A DNA stretch of 64,000 nucleotides, from positions 2,542,001 through 2,606,000 of the forward strand of contig NZ_CP039143.1 in the NCBI RefSeq assembly GCF_013343215.1. The letters are read 5' to 3'. The position numbers and the translations under genes were made by a program. Source of the DNA: Acinetobacter sp. 10FS3-1. Its GTDB lineage: Bacteria > Pseudomonadota > Gammaproteobacteria > Pseudomonadales > Moraxellaceae. Below the pieces are notes generated by a model that worked only from the letters and a program-made list of their open reading frames with translations, was not told the origin of the DNA and ran no database searches. This document shows, piece after piece, positions 56,027 to 63,645 of this stretch (its first letter is position 1; each line of letters begins with the position of its first letter).

Positions 56027-58084
56027 TTACACCTCAATATTAATCGTTTTAATTTTTTGAATCATTTTGTTTAAAGCCAAAATCTCACTGTCCATTTGCC
56101 CGTATAGCAGACTGTTCTGTACTTGCATATCTTGCTGCCGTTGTAGTCGATGAACCGCTTTTTGCATTTTTTCAGCACTTGTTGCATCAAACACAGCATG
56201 GGCACAGCTCAAACAACTGGTAATCGCAGTAAATGAAATTTTTTCGCAAGAATCAGGGTTGGTACAGGCACCAAATAGACTTGGCTTATAGGCAATTTCA
56301 CCCCTCTTCATGCGCTTAATCGTTTCATCCCGATCTGGAAAAACTTTCAATAACTGCTCACGGTCTTTTTGCAACTGTAAGTAGGTTCCTGCACCACCAA
56401 GTAAACGGCTAGCACTATTAATTACACCATCTTCAAACTGAGCATAAGAATGCACCAAGCGCTGATATTCTAGTTCTTGAATAAACTCTTTTTGACTGTC
56501 ACTCACTAAAATATTTGGTGCAAATACCGCATTATTACGGTAATACAACGTCATAGACTCTGTTAGATGCTTAAATTGGACTGACAAAGCGCCAAGTCCG
56601 ATCATGCCTGAACGAGCGCCATAAACTGCAAGCGAACGTCTAAATTGATGGGTACAAATATTCCAGTACTCACCAACTTGGCAATCTTTTTCTTCTCGCC
56701 AATTGCGGAAACCATCAAAAGCTTCAAGCTCGGCGATATCACTTTCTGTGATTTTCAACCCCTCTCCAAGCAATACAGAAATACGGCTTAAATACTGATT
56801 AAAATTAGACTGTGTTCGAGTCGGAGCACCCTCAAAATTAGAGATAAAATCCGTTTCATGCTCAATATTGCGGTTATTTTTATTTCGATGCTTTTGCGAG
56901 TATAGCGTTGGAAATAATGGGTATTCAGCAGGATTAGACATATCATAGTGAGGATTGAGTAAGGCGTAGACTTCACCAATACTTTGTGCTGCATTTACGC
57001 CTACTTGAATATCTTCAAACGTAATCCAATACGTAGACTTGTTGCCACCCCCGTGTAATTTTGATGTATAGCCCATAATGACATGCACAAGATGCTCGTT
57101 ACTTTGAATAGTTTGATAGCAATCAGAAGACAGCTGATTCACTTCATTATCACGCATCCCTGTAAACAGATGAATCCACAACTTGGCCATACCTTGAATC
57201 AGCGTCATATAACGGGTGAGGTTGGCATGTTTTTGAATCTGATTATTTTCAAACAGTGCCGTTAAACCGAGTAAATCTCGAGCATCAGCAAAACTTACCG
57301 CATTTTTTTCACGCTTAAATTCTGTCGCCATCAAAGCAAAATTTGCATCCTGCTGCTTGCGCTGAAACCATTTCAGAAGTGCTGATGCATTTTGATTAAA
57401 TTCATTCAATTTATCTGCTAAAGCATTAATTAAGGCTATATAAAGCCGTGAAGGAACAACTTTGGTTTGTGGGCCTACTTTGCCTGACTGTAACCTGAGT
57501 TGAGCAGCCAACTTTGCTAAATGCTCTATTGGCTTATATGTACTAAACGCAGGAATGAGCAATGGGTATTGCTGTTGTAAGGCAAAACAATCAGTTAAAA
57601 ATGCTTTAATGTGGATAGCTTTTTGATAGCTCACACCAACATAAGCATCATTTACTTTTGACATATAAGCAACATCGCTAAATAATTGTTGTAATGTACA
57701 GCCATTTTTATATGCAATTGCTGCAAACTGGCGTAAAACCGTATGCCGCTGTTCGATACTTTTAATAATCGACTTACCAGATTTTATATAAAGCAAAGCA
57801 AAACTGATTTTTTTCATTTCTGCCCGAATTTGACAGTAAAGAAAGTCATTTTCTCGGGCATTTTCAAGCCAACTATCAAAATTCAGGCGACAATCACACT
57901 TCGGTAAATATGGAGAAAGATCCCAGATATTGTCTGAATAAACTGACAATATCTCCCCACTCTTCATTCGCGATAATACAAAAGTACTTGGAACAGTCAG
58001 CTGATTATTTTGTAGATTGTACTCATCAGGTAAGAACTGCTCAGCAATACCCAATGAATATAGATATGAATTAAATGAACTCAT
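56027..58084 (-). CDS. Tyrosine recombinase 3 of the trio, with C-terminal cysteine cluster
   Basis: 685 aa from ATG 58084, which overlaps the upstream stop as ATGA and has GGGGTGG before it. The catalytic domain (about 290-530) shows the first Arg in LFTGMRDNEVNQL, HQFRRSLAVYGARS for the HxxR box, FKHLTES in place of the usual LGH, and the nucleophile region MTLYYRNN. So Arg-His-x-x-Arg and Tyr appear intact. After it comes FGACTNPDSC ... SCLSCAHA, four cysteines that could bind zinc, then a basic helical tail. It is probably a DNA strand-exchange enzyme acting with the other two. Confidence 0.82.
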   Translation of the reverse strand: MSSFNSYLYSLGIAEQFLPDEYNLQNNQLTVPSTFVLSRMKSGEILSVYSDNIWDLSPYLPKCDCRLNFDSWLENARENDFLYCQIRAEMKKISFALLYIKSGKSIIKSIEQRHTVLRQFAAIAYKNGCTLQQLFSDVAYMSKVNDAYVGVSYQKAIHIKAFLTDCFALQQQYPLLIPAFSTYKPIEHLAKLAAQLRLQSGKVGPQTKVVPSRLYIALINALADKLNEFNQNASALLKWFQRKQQDANFALMATEFKREKNAVSFADARDLLGLTALFENNQIQKHANLTRYMTLIQGMAKLWIHLFTGMRDNEVNQLSSDCYQTIQSNEHLVHVIMGYTSKLHGGGNKSTYWITFEDIQVGVNAAQSIGEVYALLNPHYDMSNPAEYPLFPTLYSQKHRNKNNRNIEHETDFISNFEGAPTRTQSNFNQYLSRISVLLGEGLKITESDIAELEAFDGFRNWREEKDCQVGEYWNICTHQFRRSLAVYGARSGMIGLGALSVQFKHLTESMTLYYRNNAVFAPNILVSDSQKEFIQELEYQRLVHSYAQFEDGVINSASRLLGGAGTYLQLQKDREQLLKVFPDRDETIKRMKRGEIAYKPSLFGACTNPDSCEKISFTAITSCLSCAHAVFDATSAEKMQKAVHRLQRQQDMQVQNSLLYGQMDSEILALNKMIQKIKTINIEV

Positions 58085-60018
58085 GATATCCACCCCAAAT
58101 CAATTAGCAATTCAAAATGATTGAGCCAATAGGCATCTAAATCCCCACTTTCTACTTCTTCCTGAATCGAAAAAATACGATCACGTAAATTTTCATAAGT
58201 GTCTGATAATTCGTTGAGTACTTCGTCAATTCGATGTAGCACAACCCCAAACTGCTGTTCCCAGTTGATTAAGTCCGTGGCTTTTTGCTTAACGTAGCCG
58301 AGTAGGCTTTTCAGTGATAAAAGCTTACGCACATCTTCGTCATCAGCGTGGACTGCATAGTATTGACAAAATAAGCAATGCTCAAATTGTTGACAGTTTG
58401 GAGTTGGAGCTTGCGCAGTAAAACCTGTTGCTTTTTCAGGTTGTAGACTGGTGGTCGTACAAGCCCCGACAGCTAAGGTTTGAACATCAACAGTCTCATC
58501 TAACGTTTGCACAGGAATACGCTCAACGGTTCGAGTTTGTGCTACCGCAACTTCTCTCAACTCATTAAAAAATTGTGAAATTTGCTGAGCTGCATCTTTA
58601 AATGAAGTTCGACTGTAATTTTTCTTCGCAGTATCGAGTGAGTGTCCCATTTTTTCGACTTCAAGCAATAAATCACCATCGCTCAATTCAACATATTGAC
58701 TGCTAACATGCTTGCGCCACTCTCGTGGTGTGATCCAAGCCATTTTCGGGAAAATGCGCTGCAAAAAATTTTTTAGTGATTGTAATTTACTATTTCCAAT
58801 TGAACTTAATTTTCGAATATTATCGCGCATTGGAAAGACCAAATCACACTGCTCATCTTGAATATACCAAGCCCGAAGTTCTAAAATTTTTCTAAAAATC
58901 GGCTCAAAATTAACTCCAAACTCTGGTCGTACTGTCTTGCGTCTAGCGCGGCTTTTTGTTCCCGAGAAACGTCGACCTTGTGTGGATGGAAGGACTTTCA
59001 TGCTGACGAGTTGTAATTGTTGAGCAGTGTCTAAATTTGCACCAGTTTGTGCAATAAATAACAGCATGCCAATGGCAAGACCGTAGGAGGCAAGTCTTTC
59101 ACGCTCTAAATGTCGCTTGTCTTTATTACGTTCTTCAAGTTTACGAATCGCTTGATTGCGATTTTCACGTACACGTTTTCGATGCTCACTATCTTCTTCT
59201 AACTCAAAATCAGCTAGCATTTTTGACAATGTCGGAATTGAGCTATACTTGGCTAAATAACTCTGTACATCAAACTGAATATGTTGTTTCTCAGTTTGAT
59301 GATGAAAGTTCGAGTAAAAATAGAAGTTTTCCTCATCCACAGATTGAAAATGCGCAGGAAATTCATTTTCTTGTACAACAATACGATAAATTTCAAGAAA
59401 GACATTCAACAAAGTTGCATAAGTTTTCTGATGATCTTCTTTAGCGATTGGAAAAACAGGAACATCATAACGCTGAGACTGTACTTGCATCGCTTGACTA
59501 ACAATATCAATTTCATGACAGTCAAATACATATGCTATCAACTTCGCCGCATTACGCTGATATTGCTTTGCTGTATGTGCAGCTAGGTTTTCTTCATCAG
59601 TATCTGCAAGCAAAGTGCGATCAACTAAATATTTGCTGTAACGACGATACGCATCTATCACACTGTCTTGATTTGATAAATCAAAATTTTTCTTTTGGCT
59701 ATCCACCCAATCTAAAAAAAGTTTACTAGTGTAATAAAATAGTCCTTTTGACAAATCTGATCCGCTCATTTGCAACAAATAGTCCGTTAAACACTGCAAA
59801 AAATAACGTCTTTTTTCATCAAAAGATGCAGATAACTGTTGTTCTGACAAAGCCTCGCCAGATACTCTTTTACGATAAAACAGAGTTCCGATGTCAAATG
59901 TTTTAAAAGCAAAAGAAGCTGTCTTATCTTTGCAGACGAGAACAAGTCGCTCATGCTCATTAATTTGTTTGTTGATATCTGAGATATGCACAAAAATCGG
60001 AGAGCGTCTAAAATTCAT
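58081..60018 (-). CDS. Tyrosine recombinase-like protein 2 of the trio, catalytic residues altered
   Basis: 645 aa. GGGAG precedes ATG 60018, which overlaps the upstream stop (ATGA). The fold is recognisable at about 330-500: LLFIAQTGANLDTAQQLQL corresponds to the box that normally reads TGxR, so Arg I is replaced by Asn; TPREWRKHVSSQY is the HxxR box with Arg in place of His; MGHSLDTAKKNYSRTSF carries the second His and a Tyr. A cysteine group CQQFEHCLFCQYYAVH follows near 555. The long N-terminal region (1-300) has no recognised domain. It may be a structural rather than catalytic member of the complex. Confidence 0.72.
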   Translation of the reverse strand: MNFRRSPIFVHISDINKQINEHERLVLVCKDKTASFAFKTFDIGTLFYRKRVSGEALSEQQLSASFDEKRRYFLQCLTDYLLQMSGSDLSKGLFYYTSKLFLDWVDSQKKNFDLSNQDSVIDAYRRYSKYLVDRTLLADTDEENLAAHTAKQYQRNAAKLIAYVFDCHEIDIVSQAMQVQSQRYDVPVFPIAKEDHQKTYATLLNVFLEIYRIVVQENEFPAHFQSVDEENFYFYSNFHHQTEKQHIQFDVQSYLAKYSSIPTLSKMLADFELEEDSEHRKRVRENRNQAIRKLEERNKDKRHLERERLASYGLAIGMLLFIAQTGANLDTAQQLQLVSMKVLPSTQGRRFSGTKSRARRKTVRPEFGVNFEPIFRKILELRAWYIQDEQCDLVFPMRDNIRKLSSIGNSKLQSLKNFLQRIFPKMAWITPREWRKHVSSQYVELSDGDLLLEVEKMGHSLDTAKKNYSRTSFKDAAQQISQFFNELREVAVAQTRTVERIPVQTLDETVDVQTLAVGACTTTSLQPEKATGFTAQAPTPNCQQFEHCLFCQYYAVHADDEDVRKLLSLKSLLGYVKQKATDLINWEQQFGVVLHRIDEVLNELSDTYENLRDRIFSIQEEVESGDLDAYWLNHFELLIDLGWIS

Positions 60019-61442
60019 GACAATTCTCCCGCTAAATTGACAGAAGACATCACGTATTTCATTAAGCTTGATTCATACTCATGCTGAATTTTACTGCGCC
60101 ATTGCAATCGTGATTTATAATTCAAATACTGTAAAGTCGTGCTGATATTACGATGTCCCATACGTGCTTGCACATACTCAACAGCGGTCATAGCAGAATG
60201 CCCATCTGGCAAATGCTGTAACTGACTTTCGAGCAAATTCATACCAAAACTGGCACGTAAGTCGTGGAATTTAAAATTTTTAAATTGTGGATCAATCAAT
60301 CGAATTTCGGGTAATAGCACGACCTTTAAATAGCTGCGTACTGCTTCACCTTCATAAAGTTTAAGTTTTGAGCTAAACGAGTCAGAAGCTTTGATTTCCT
60401 CGGTCAGTTCTTGCTGTTCGGCTTTGCTTGTGTAAAAAGGTGTACCAAGCTTTGTGAGAAACACATAGTTTTCATCCGAGTCGCCATAGTTTGACTTTTG
60501 TCTACGCAGACGCGCTTGCTCACTATTGATATAAATTTTCAGGTCTTGTACTAACCAATTCGGGATTAGCAGCGTCATTGGTTTTTGAAATTTGGTATCA
60601 ATGCCTGTACCCGCCCCAACTGGCAGACGAATAAAGCCATGACTATCAAGCTCACAAACAATTAAGTTTTTGATTCGTAAAGTACAAATCGTTTGTAAAC
60701 GCGCACCTGTGAATAATGCTAGATAGAACATCAACTGATATTCTCGTGATGATTTTTGCAGTGCTTTTAATATAACAGCCTGCGATTCAACAGTAAGTGG
60801 GCTTAATTCACCACCGTCAATAATGGCTTCAAAGTTCGGAGCCTTGGCTGGAACATGAATCGCAAGATCATGCGACTTAATTGCCATTTTTCTACGTGCG
60901 CCAAACTCATTATCCACGGCAATATATTTGTAGACATCTTTAAACGGTATGCCATAGTGCTGATGATCAACTAAGTCTTCTGTAACGAGAAATCGATAAA
61001 AATTCACTACTGCATTAATTCGATTACTTGCAGAGCGAGCTGAAATTAGACCTGCATTCGCATGCTCAATAAGACGAGCACGATATTTAAAAATCGCATT
61101 TGACTGTTTTAGTTTGTGAAACTTCAAACAGTCCAGTTGCTCATCTTCTAAAAAACGCTGAAAATCAACCAACTGATTGGCAATATATGCAAATGTTTTA
61201 AAATCATACTGTATTGTTTGCTCAAGTTTTTTCAGCAAATACAGATTAAAAACGTCAGAAGGGCTACCATCTCCCTGAACAATTACAGGGAATTCAAGGT
61301 AAGCATCACCATGTTTTTCAAACGCTGCATCATTTAAACAACGGGTTGCATTAACCAACGTCAATAACTGAAATTTTTTGATGCTCACAACTTTGGCTTT
61401 TGATTGGTAGCGTGAGTGACCATTTTTAAGTTTAGTGCTCAT
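60015..61442 (-). CDS. Tyrosine recombinase 1 of the trio
   Basis: 475 aa. I chose ATG 61442 because AGGAG lies seven bases upstream; the frame extends to 61565 but that start sits inside a perfect hairpin. An N-terminal SAM-like core-binding domain (about 45-180) precedes the catalytic domain with ALFTGARLQTICTL (Arg I), FHDLRASFGMNLL (HxLR), MGHRNISTTLQYLNY (GH and nucleophile Tyr). All catalytic residues seem to be present. First gene of the four-gene operon 61442 to 55667, joined to the next by a 4-base overlap. Confidence 0.88.
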   Translation of the reverse strand: MSTKLKNGHSRYQSKAKVVSIKKFQLLTLVNATRCLNDAAFEKHGDAYLEFPVIVQGDGSPSDVFNLYLLKKLEQTIQYDFKTFAYIANQLVDFQRFLEDEQLDCLKFHKLKQSNAIFKYRARLIEHANAGLISARSASNRINAVVNFYRFLVTEDLVDHQHYGIPFKDVYKYIAVDNEFGARRKMAIKSHDLAIHVPAKAPNFEAIIDGGELSPLTVESQAVILKALQKSSREYQLMFYLALFTGARLQTICTLRIKNLIVCELDSHGFIRLPVGAGTGIDTKFQKPMTLLIPNWLVQDLKIYINSEQARLRRQKSNYGDSDENYVFLTKLGTPFYTSKAEQQELTEEIKASDSFSSKLKLYEGEAVRSYLKVVLLPEIRLIDPQFKNFKFHDLRASFGMNLLESQLQHLPDGHSAMTAVEYVQARMGHRNISTTLQYLNYKSRLQWRSKIQHEYESSLMKYVMSSVNLAGELS

Positions 61443-61554
61443 TTTGAGTCTCCTGTTTATTAAAAAACAGGCAAAAAGTGATCTTGAGATAGGATTGACA
61501 AAAATGCCCCTATCCATCAAAATCGAATTGTCTGGACGCCAATCAAGACATTCA

Positions 61555-61584
61555 TAAAAGCTCATGTTCTCACATGAGCTTTTA
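61555..61584. terminator. Perfect 12-bp inverted repeat between the ribbon-helix-helix gene and the recombinase operon
   Basis: TAAAAGCTCATG/CATGAGCTTTTA with a 6-base loop, 24 bases after the stop of the minus-strand repressor gene. It probably works as that gene's terminator, though the T-run is short (CTTTTA). Confidence 0.5.
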
Positions 61585-61607
61585 TACTTTTTGCCGAATG
61601 AAAATAA

Positions 61608-61763
61608 TTACTTTTTTGTCAATTCTCTCTGTTCCTCTTTCCTTAATCGTTCCAATTCCGTAATAAAAAAAGCATTCATTGACTGATGTCTTTGCTTTGC
61701 CATTTGTTTGACCCAAGAAACTAAATCTATGGGTAAACGAAGATTCGTCTGTTTCATGTGCAT
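61608..61763 (-). CDS. Ribbon-helix-helix (Arc-type) repressor, small
   Basis: About 51 aa. MHMKQTNLRLPIDLVSWVKQMAKQRHQSMNAFFITELERLRKEE is a complete ribbon-helix-helix fold: a beta strand with Thr-Asn-Leu-Arg for base contacts, then two helices. Start is ATG 61763 (GGTG before it) or 61757. It is divergent from the larger Arc-type gene at 61870, with three palindromes between them, so it is likely a repressor of its own promoter and possibly of the recombinase operon directly downstream. Confidence 0.7.
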   Translation of the reverse strand: MHMKQTNLRLPIDLVSWVKQMAKQRHQSMNAFFITELERLRKEEQRELTKK

Positions 61764-61775
61764 CACACCAATTGT

Positions 61776-61841
61776 TAGCATATTGCTAACATAGCAATAT
61801 GCTAACACTTATGTCAACTCTTTTTTTATAGCATAATGCTA
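61776..61841. promoter_or_regulatory. Three copies of a 13-bp palindromic operator TAGCA-N3-TGCTA
   Basis: TAGCATATTGCTA (61776-61788), TAGCAATATGCTA (61792-61804) and TAGCATAATGCTA (61829-61841) lie between the divergent repressor genes. The first two form together a 16-bp inverted repeat (TGTTAGCATATTGCTA and its complement, 61773-61807). The first two cover the region just upstream of the small repressor gene; the third overlaps the presumed -10 of the plus-strand gene. Confidence 0.75.
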
Positions 61842-61869
61842 GTGCTATTTTTTACCGACTTAAAAATGT

Positions 61870-62868
61870 ATGAGTAAGAAAGATATCCAATTTAATCTTC
61901 GTATTCCTGAAGAGCTAAAAGCTAAAATTGATGCTGCAGCGAAAGCGAATCAACGCTCTATCAATGCAGAAGCGACCTCTCGACTTTACGATTCATTCGT
62001 CATGAATGATAATATTCAAGTTGAAGCAGCAAAAATCGTTGAAAACTTTCTTCGAGCTCGATCTCCGACAGAGCGAAAAAAAGTGGTAGCAGAACGTTTA
62101 AATTTTGTACTAAGTGAGCTGAAAAAACTTCATCATTTCAATGAGTTTACAATTGCTGAATTAGCTTTTGAGATCAATGAAGATACGGCTGATGAGGCTG
62201 AAGCATGGTTTAGAGCAGAATTAGAACCCACTTTCGGACAATTGGAAAAAATAGCGCAACATACTTCAGTGAATCCAAACTGGTTACTCTTTGGTAAACA
62301 GACTCCCTATGATATTCAGCACATACGTTTAAAAGAGTATTTAGATCAAGATATAAAACTGCTCGTAGGCTCAAATCCAAATAATGAATATTTAAATAAT
62401 TCAAAAGTGAAAGAAATAAAGTTTATTCGAGAATTGTCAGAAGCGGGGCAATTAATTATTCTTAAAATTTATGAAAATTACGCAGTTGAGACTTTTTATC
62501 CTCCATATCATATCAGTGACGTAAACGGAGTAGGTGGATATAACTCATTATTATATTTTTGCTTATTGACCAAAGTGCTGCTGCGATATTACAACTCTAA
62601 AGTGACTATATGCAGCCACCTTCTCTCAAAAGAACAGTTTAAACTTATTTTGATTGGAAAAGTTCACCCCTTAACAATTGCAGAAAAACTACCTAATATT
62701 CAATGGTTGAGTGATTTAGTAGATAAATTTCCATATGAAAATTTAGATTATTGGGATGGTTTTGATGAACTTAGAGCAAGACTAATACGAGATTTTGATG
62801 CAAAAGAATACATTCAGAAGATTTGGAATGATCCTGAATTGTATTTAAAGCATCCTATTCAGCTTTAA
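61870..62868 (+). CDS. Arc/XRE-like DNA-binding protein with unknown C-terminal domain
   Basis: 332 aa. Residues 5-48 are an Arc-type ribbon-helix-helix (IQFNLRIPEELKAKIDAAAKANQRSINAEATSRLYDSF). Residues about 90-155 resemble the XRE-type helix-turn-helix (FTIAELAFEINEDTADEAEAWFRAE, then FGQLEKIAQHTSVNPNWLLFGK, a common repressor ending). The C-terminal 170 residues have no recognised domain; they are rich in Tyr and Leu. There is no clear ribosome-binding site and only about 25 bases to the likely transcript start. A regulator of the island, opposed to the small repressor, is the simplest reading. Confidence 0.65.
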   Translation: MSKKDIQFNLRIPEELKAKIDAAAKANQRSINAEATSRLYDSFVMNDNIQVEAAKIVENFLRARSPTERKKVVAERLNFVLSELKKLHHFNEFTIAELAFEINEDTADEAEAWFRAELEPTFGQLEKIAQHTSVNPNWLLFGKQTPYDIQHIRLKEYLDQDIKLLVGSNPNNEYLNNSKVKEIKFIRELSEAGQLIILKIYENYAVETFYPPYHISDVNGVGGYNSLLYFCLLTKVLLRYYNSKVTICSHLLSKEQFKLILIGKVHPLTIAEKLPNIQWLSDLVDKFPYENLDYWDGFDELRARLIRDFDAKEYIQKIWNDPELYLKHPIQL

Positions 62869-62905
62869 AAAAAAGGACGACATTTTACTAAATGTCGTCT
62901 TTTTC
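62868..62905. terminator. Bidirectional terminator between two convergent regulators
   Basis: GACGACATTT/AAATGTCGTC 10-bp perfect stem with an A-run before and TTTTT after it. Confidence 0.85.
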
Positions 62906-63115
62906 CTCATACTCATCGATATATTCAAATAAATCTTGCATATTACAATTAAAATATTTACATAAGGTATCAGCGACTGAAAGTTCAATTCGTACTGCAC
63001 GATCATAATAAAGACTTGTTAGCGTATTACGATTGATACCAGTCGCTTGAGCTACCTCACTTAGCTTTAAAATTTTTCGCTCACCCATCAAATTTGACAA
63101 CCTACATCTAATCAT
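62888..63115 (-). CDS. XRE/Cro-type transcriptional regulator, 75 aa
   Basis: A single helix-turn-helix domain of the YozG/Cro-like kind: MIRCRLSNLMGERKILKLSEVAQATGINRNTLTSLYYDRAVRIELSVADTLCKYFNC with a recognition helix at about residues 28-37, and an acidic tail. AGG lies five bases before the start. It faces the 88-aa gene at 63275 across two palindromic operators and is likely to repress both. Confidence 0.78.
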   Translation of the reverse strand: MIRCRLSNLMGERKILKLSEVAQATGINRNTLTSLYYDRAVRIELSVADTLCKYFNCNMQDLFEYIDEYEEKDDI

Positions 63116-63136
63116 AACAACCTTTAAATTAAAAAA

Positions 63137-63207
63137 TTAACCTACAGAAGGTTAATTCAACTTGATGAATAACTTTTACTATGCTAATTTAACCTACAGC
63201 AGGTTAT
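63137..63207. promoter_or_regulatory. Two palindromic operators for the XRE regulator
   Basis: TTAACCTACAGAAGGTTAA (63137-63155) is a 7-bp perfect dyad with a 5-base centre, and TTAACCTACAGCAGGTTAT (63189-63207) is nearly the same. Their centres are 52 bases apart, about five helical turns, so they lie on the same face of the DNA. They flank the divergent promoter region. Confidence 0.75.
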
Positions 63208-63274
63208 ATTGTCTTATTAAAAACAAATTAGCCGTTCTAAATTTCATTATATAGTTTTTTAAGGAAGTTCAGCT

Positions 63275-63541
63275 ATGAATAACTACTTTTCTGCAAAATT
63301 CTCTGTTTCAGAGGAAGTTCGTTCAACTGCTGTTGCTTTAATCAAAGAGTTTAATATTGACCGTACATTTGATTTAGCTTTGTTTCTGAATGTTAACCCC
63401 AATTTAAATGACCAAGATGCAACTTTAGCCTGGGTGAATTATTTTGAAAAAAATCAACATGATCTCAGTGACTTCAATCATGTTAGACGCCACTTCATGA
63501 AAAATTTTCCAAAAATTATGTTTGCAAATTTCAGTGAATAA
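63275..63541 (+). CDS. Unknown 88-aa protein controlled with the XRE gene
   Basis: AAGGAAG precedes ATG 63275 at good spacing. The product is soluble: MNNYFSAKFSVSEEVRSTAVALIKEFNIDRTFDLALFLNVNPNLND..., ending FMKNFPKIMFANFSE, with mixed charge and many aromatic residues. No family is recognised. A strong terminator follows, so it is a single-gene unit divergent from the XRE repressor. The layout resembles a small accessory or effector gene next to its regulator; a toxin-antitoxin or Cro/excisionase role is possible but unsupported. Confidence 0.55.
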   Translation: MNNYFSAKFSVSEEVRSTAVALIKEFNIDRTFDLALFLNVNPNLNDQDATLAWVNYFEKNQHDLSDFNHVRRHFMKNFPKIMFANFSE

Positions 63542-63548
63542 AATAATC

Positions 63549-63581
63549 AAAGGGAGATATCAAATATCTCCCTTAATTTTT
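63549..63581 (+). terminator. Terminator of the 88-aa gene
   Basis: AAGGGAGATAT/ATATCTCCCTT 11-bp stem with a 3-base loop, then AATTTTT, 10 bases after the stop. Confidence 0.8.
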
Positions 63582-63645
63582 ATAGCAATGTCTCTTATGG
63601 TAATCTCAACAAAAAGTAAAATTCAATTTAATTGGTTGTAAAAAT

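Noticed and set aside
61443..61565. Longer start for the first tyrosine recombinase
   Set aside because: ATG 61565 sits inside an inverted repeat and has no ribosome-binding site, while ATG 61442 follows AGGAG.
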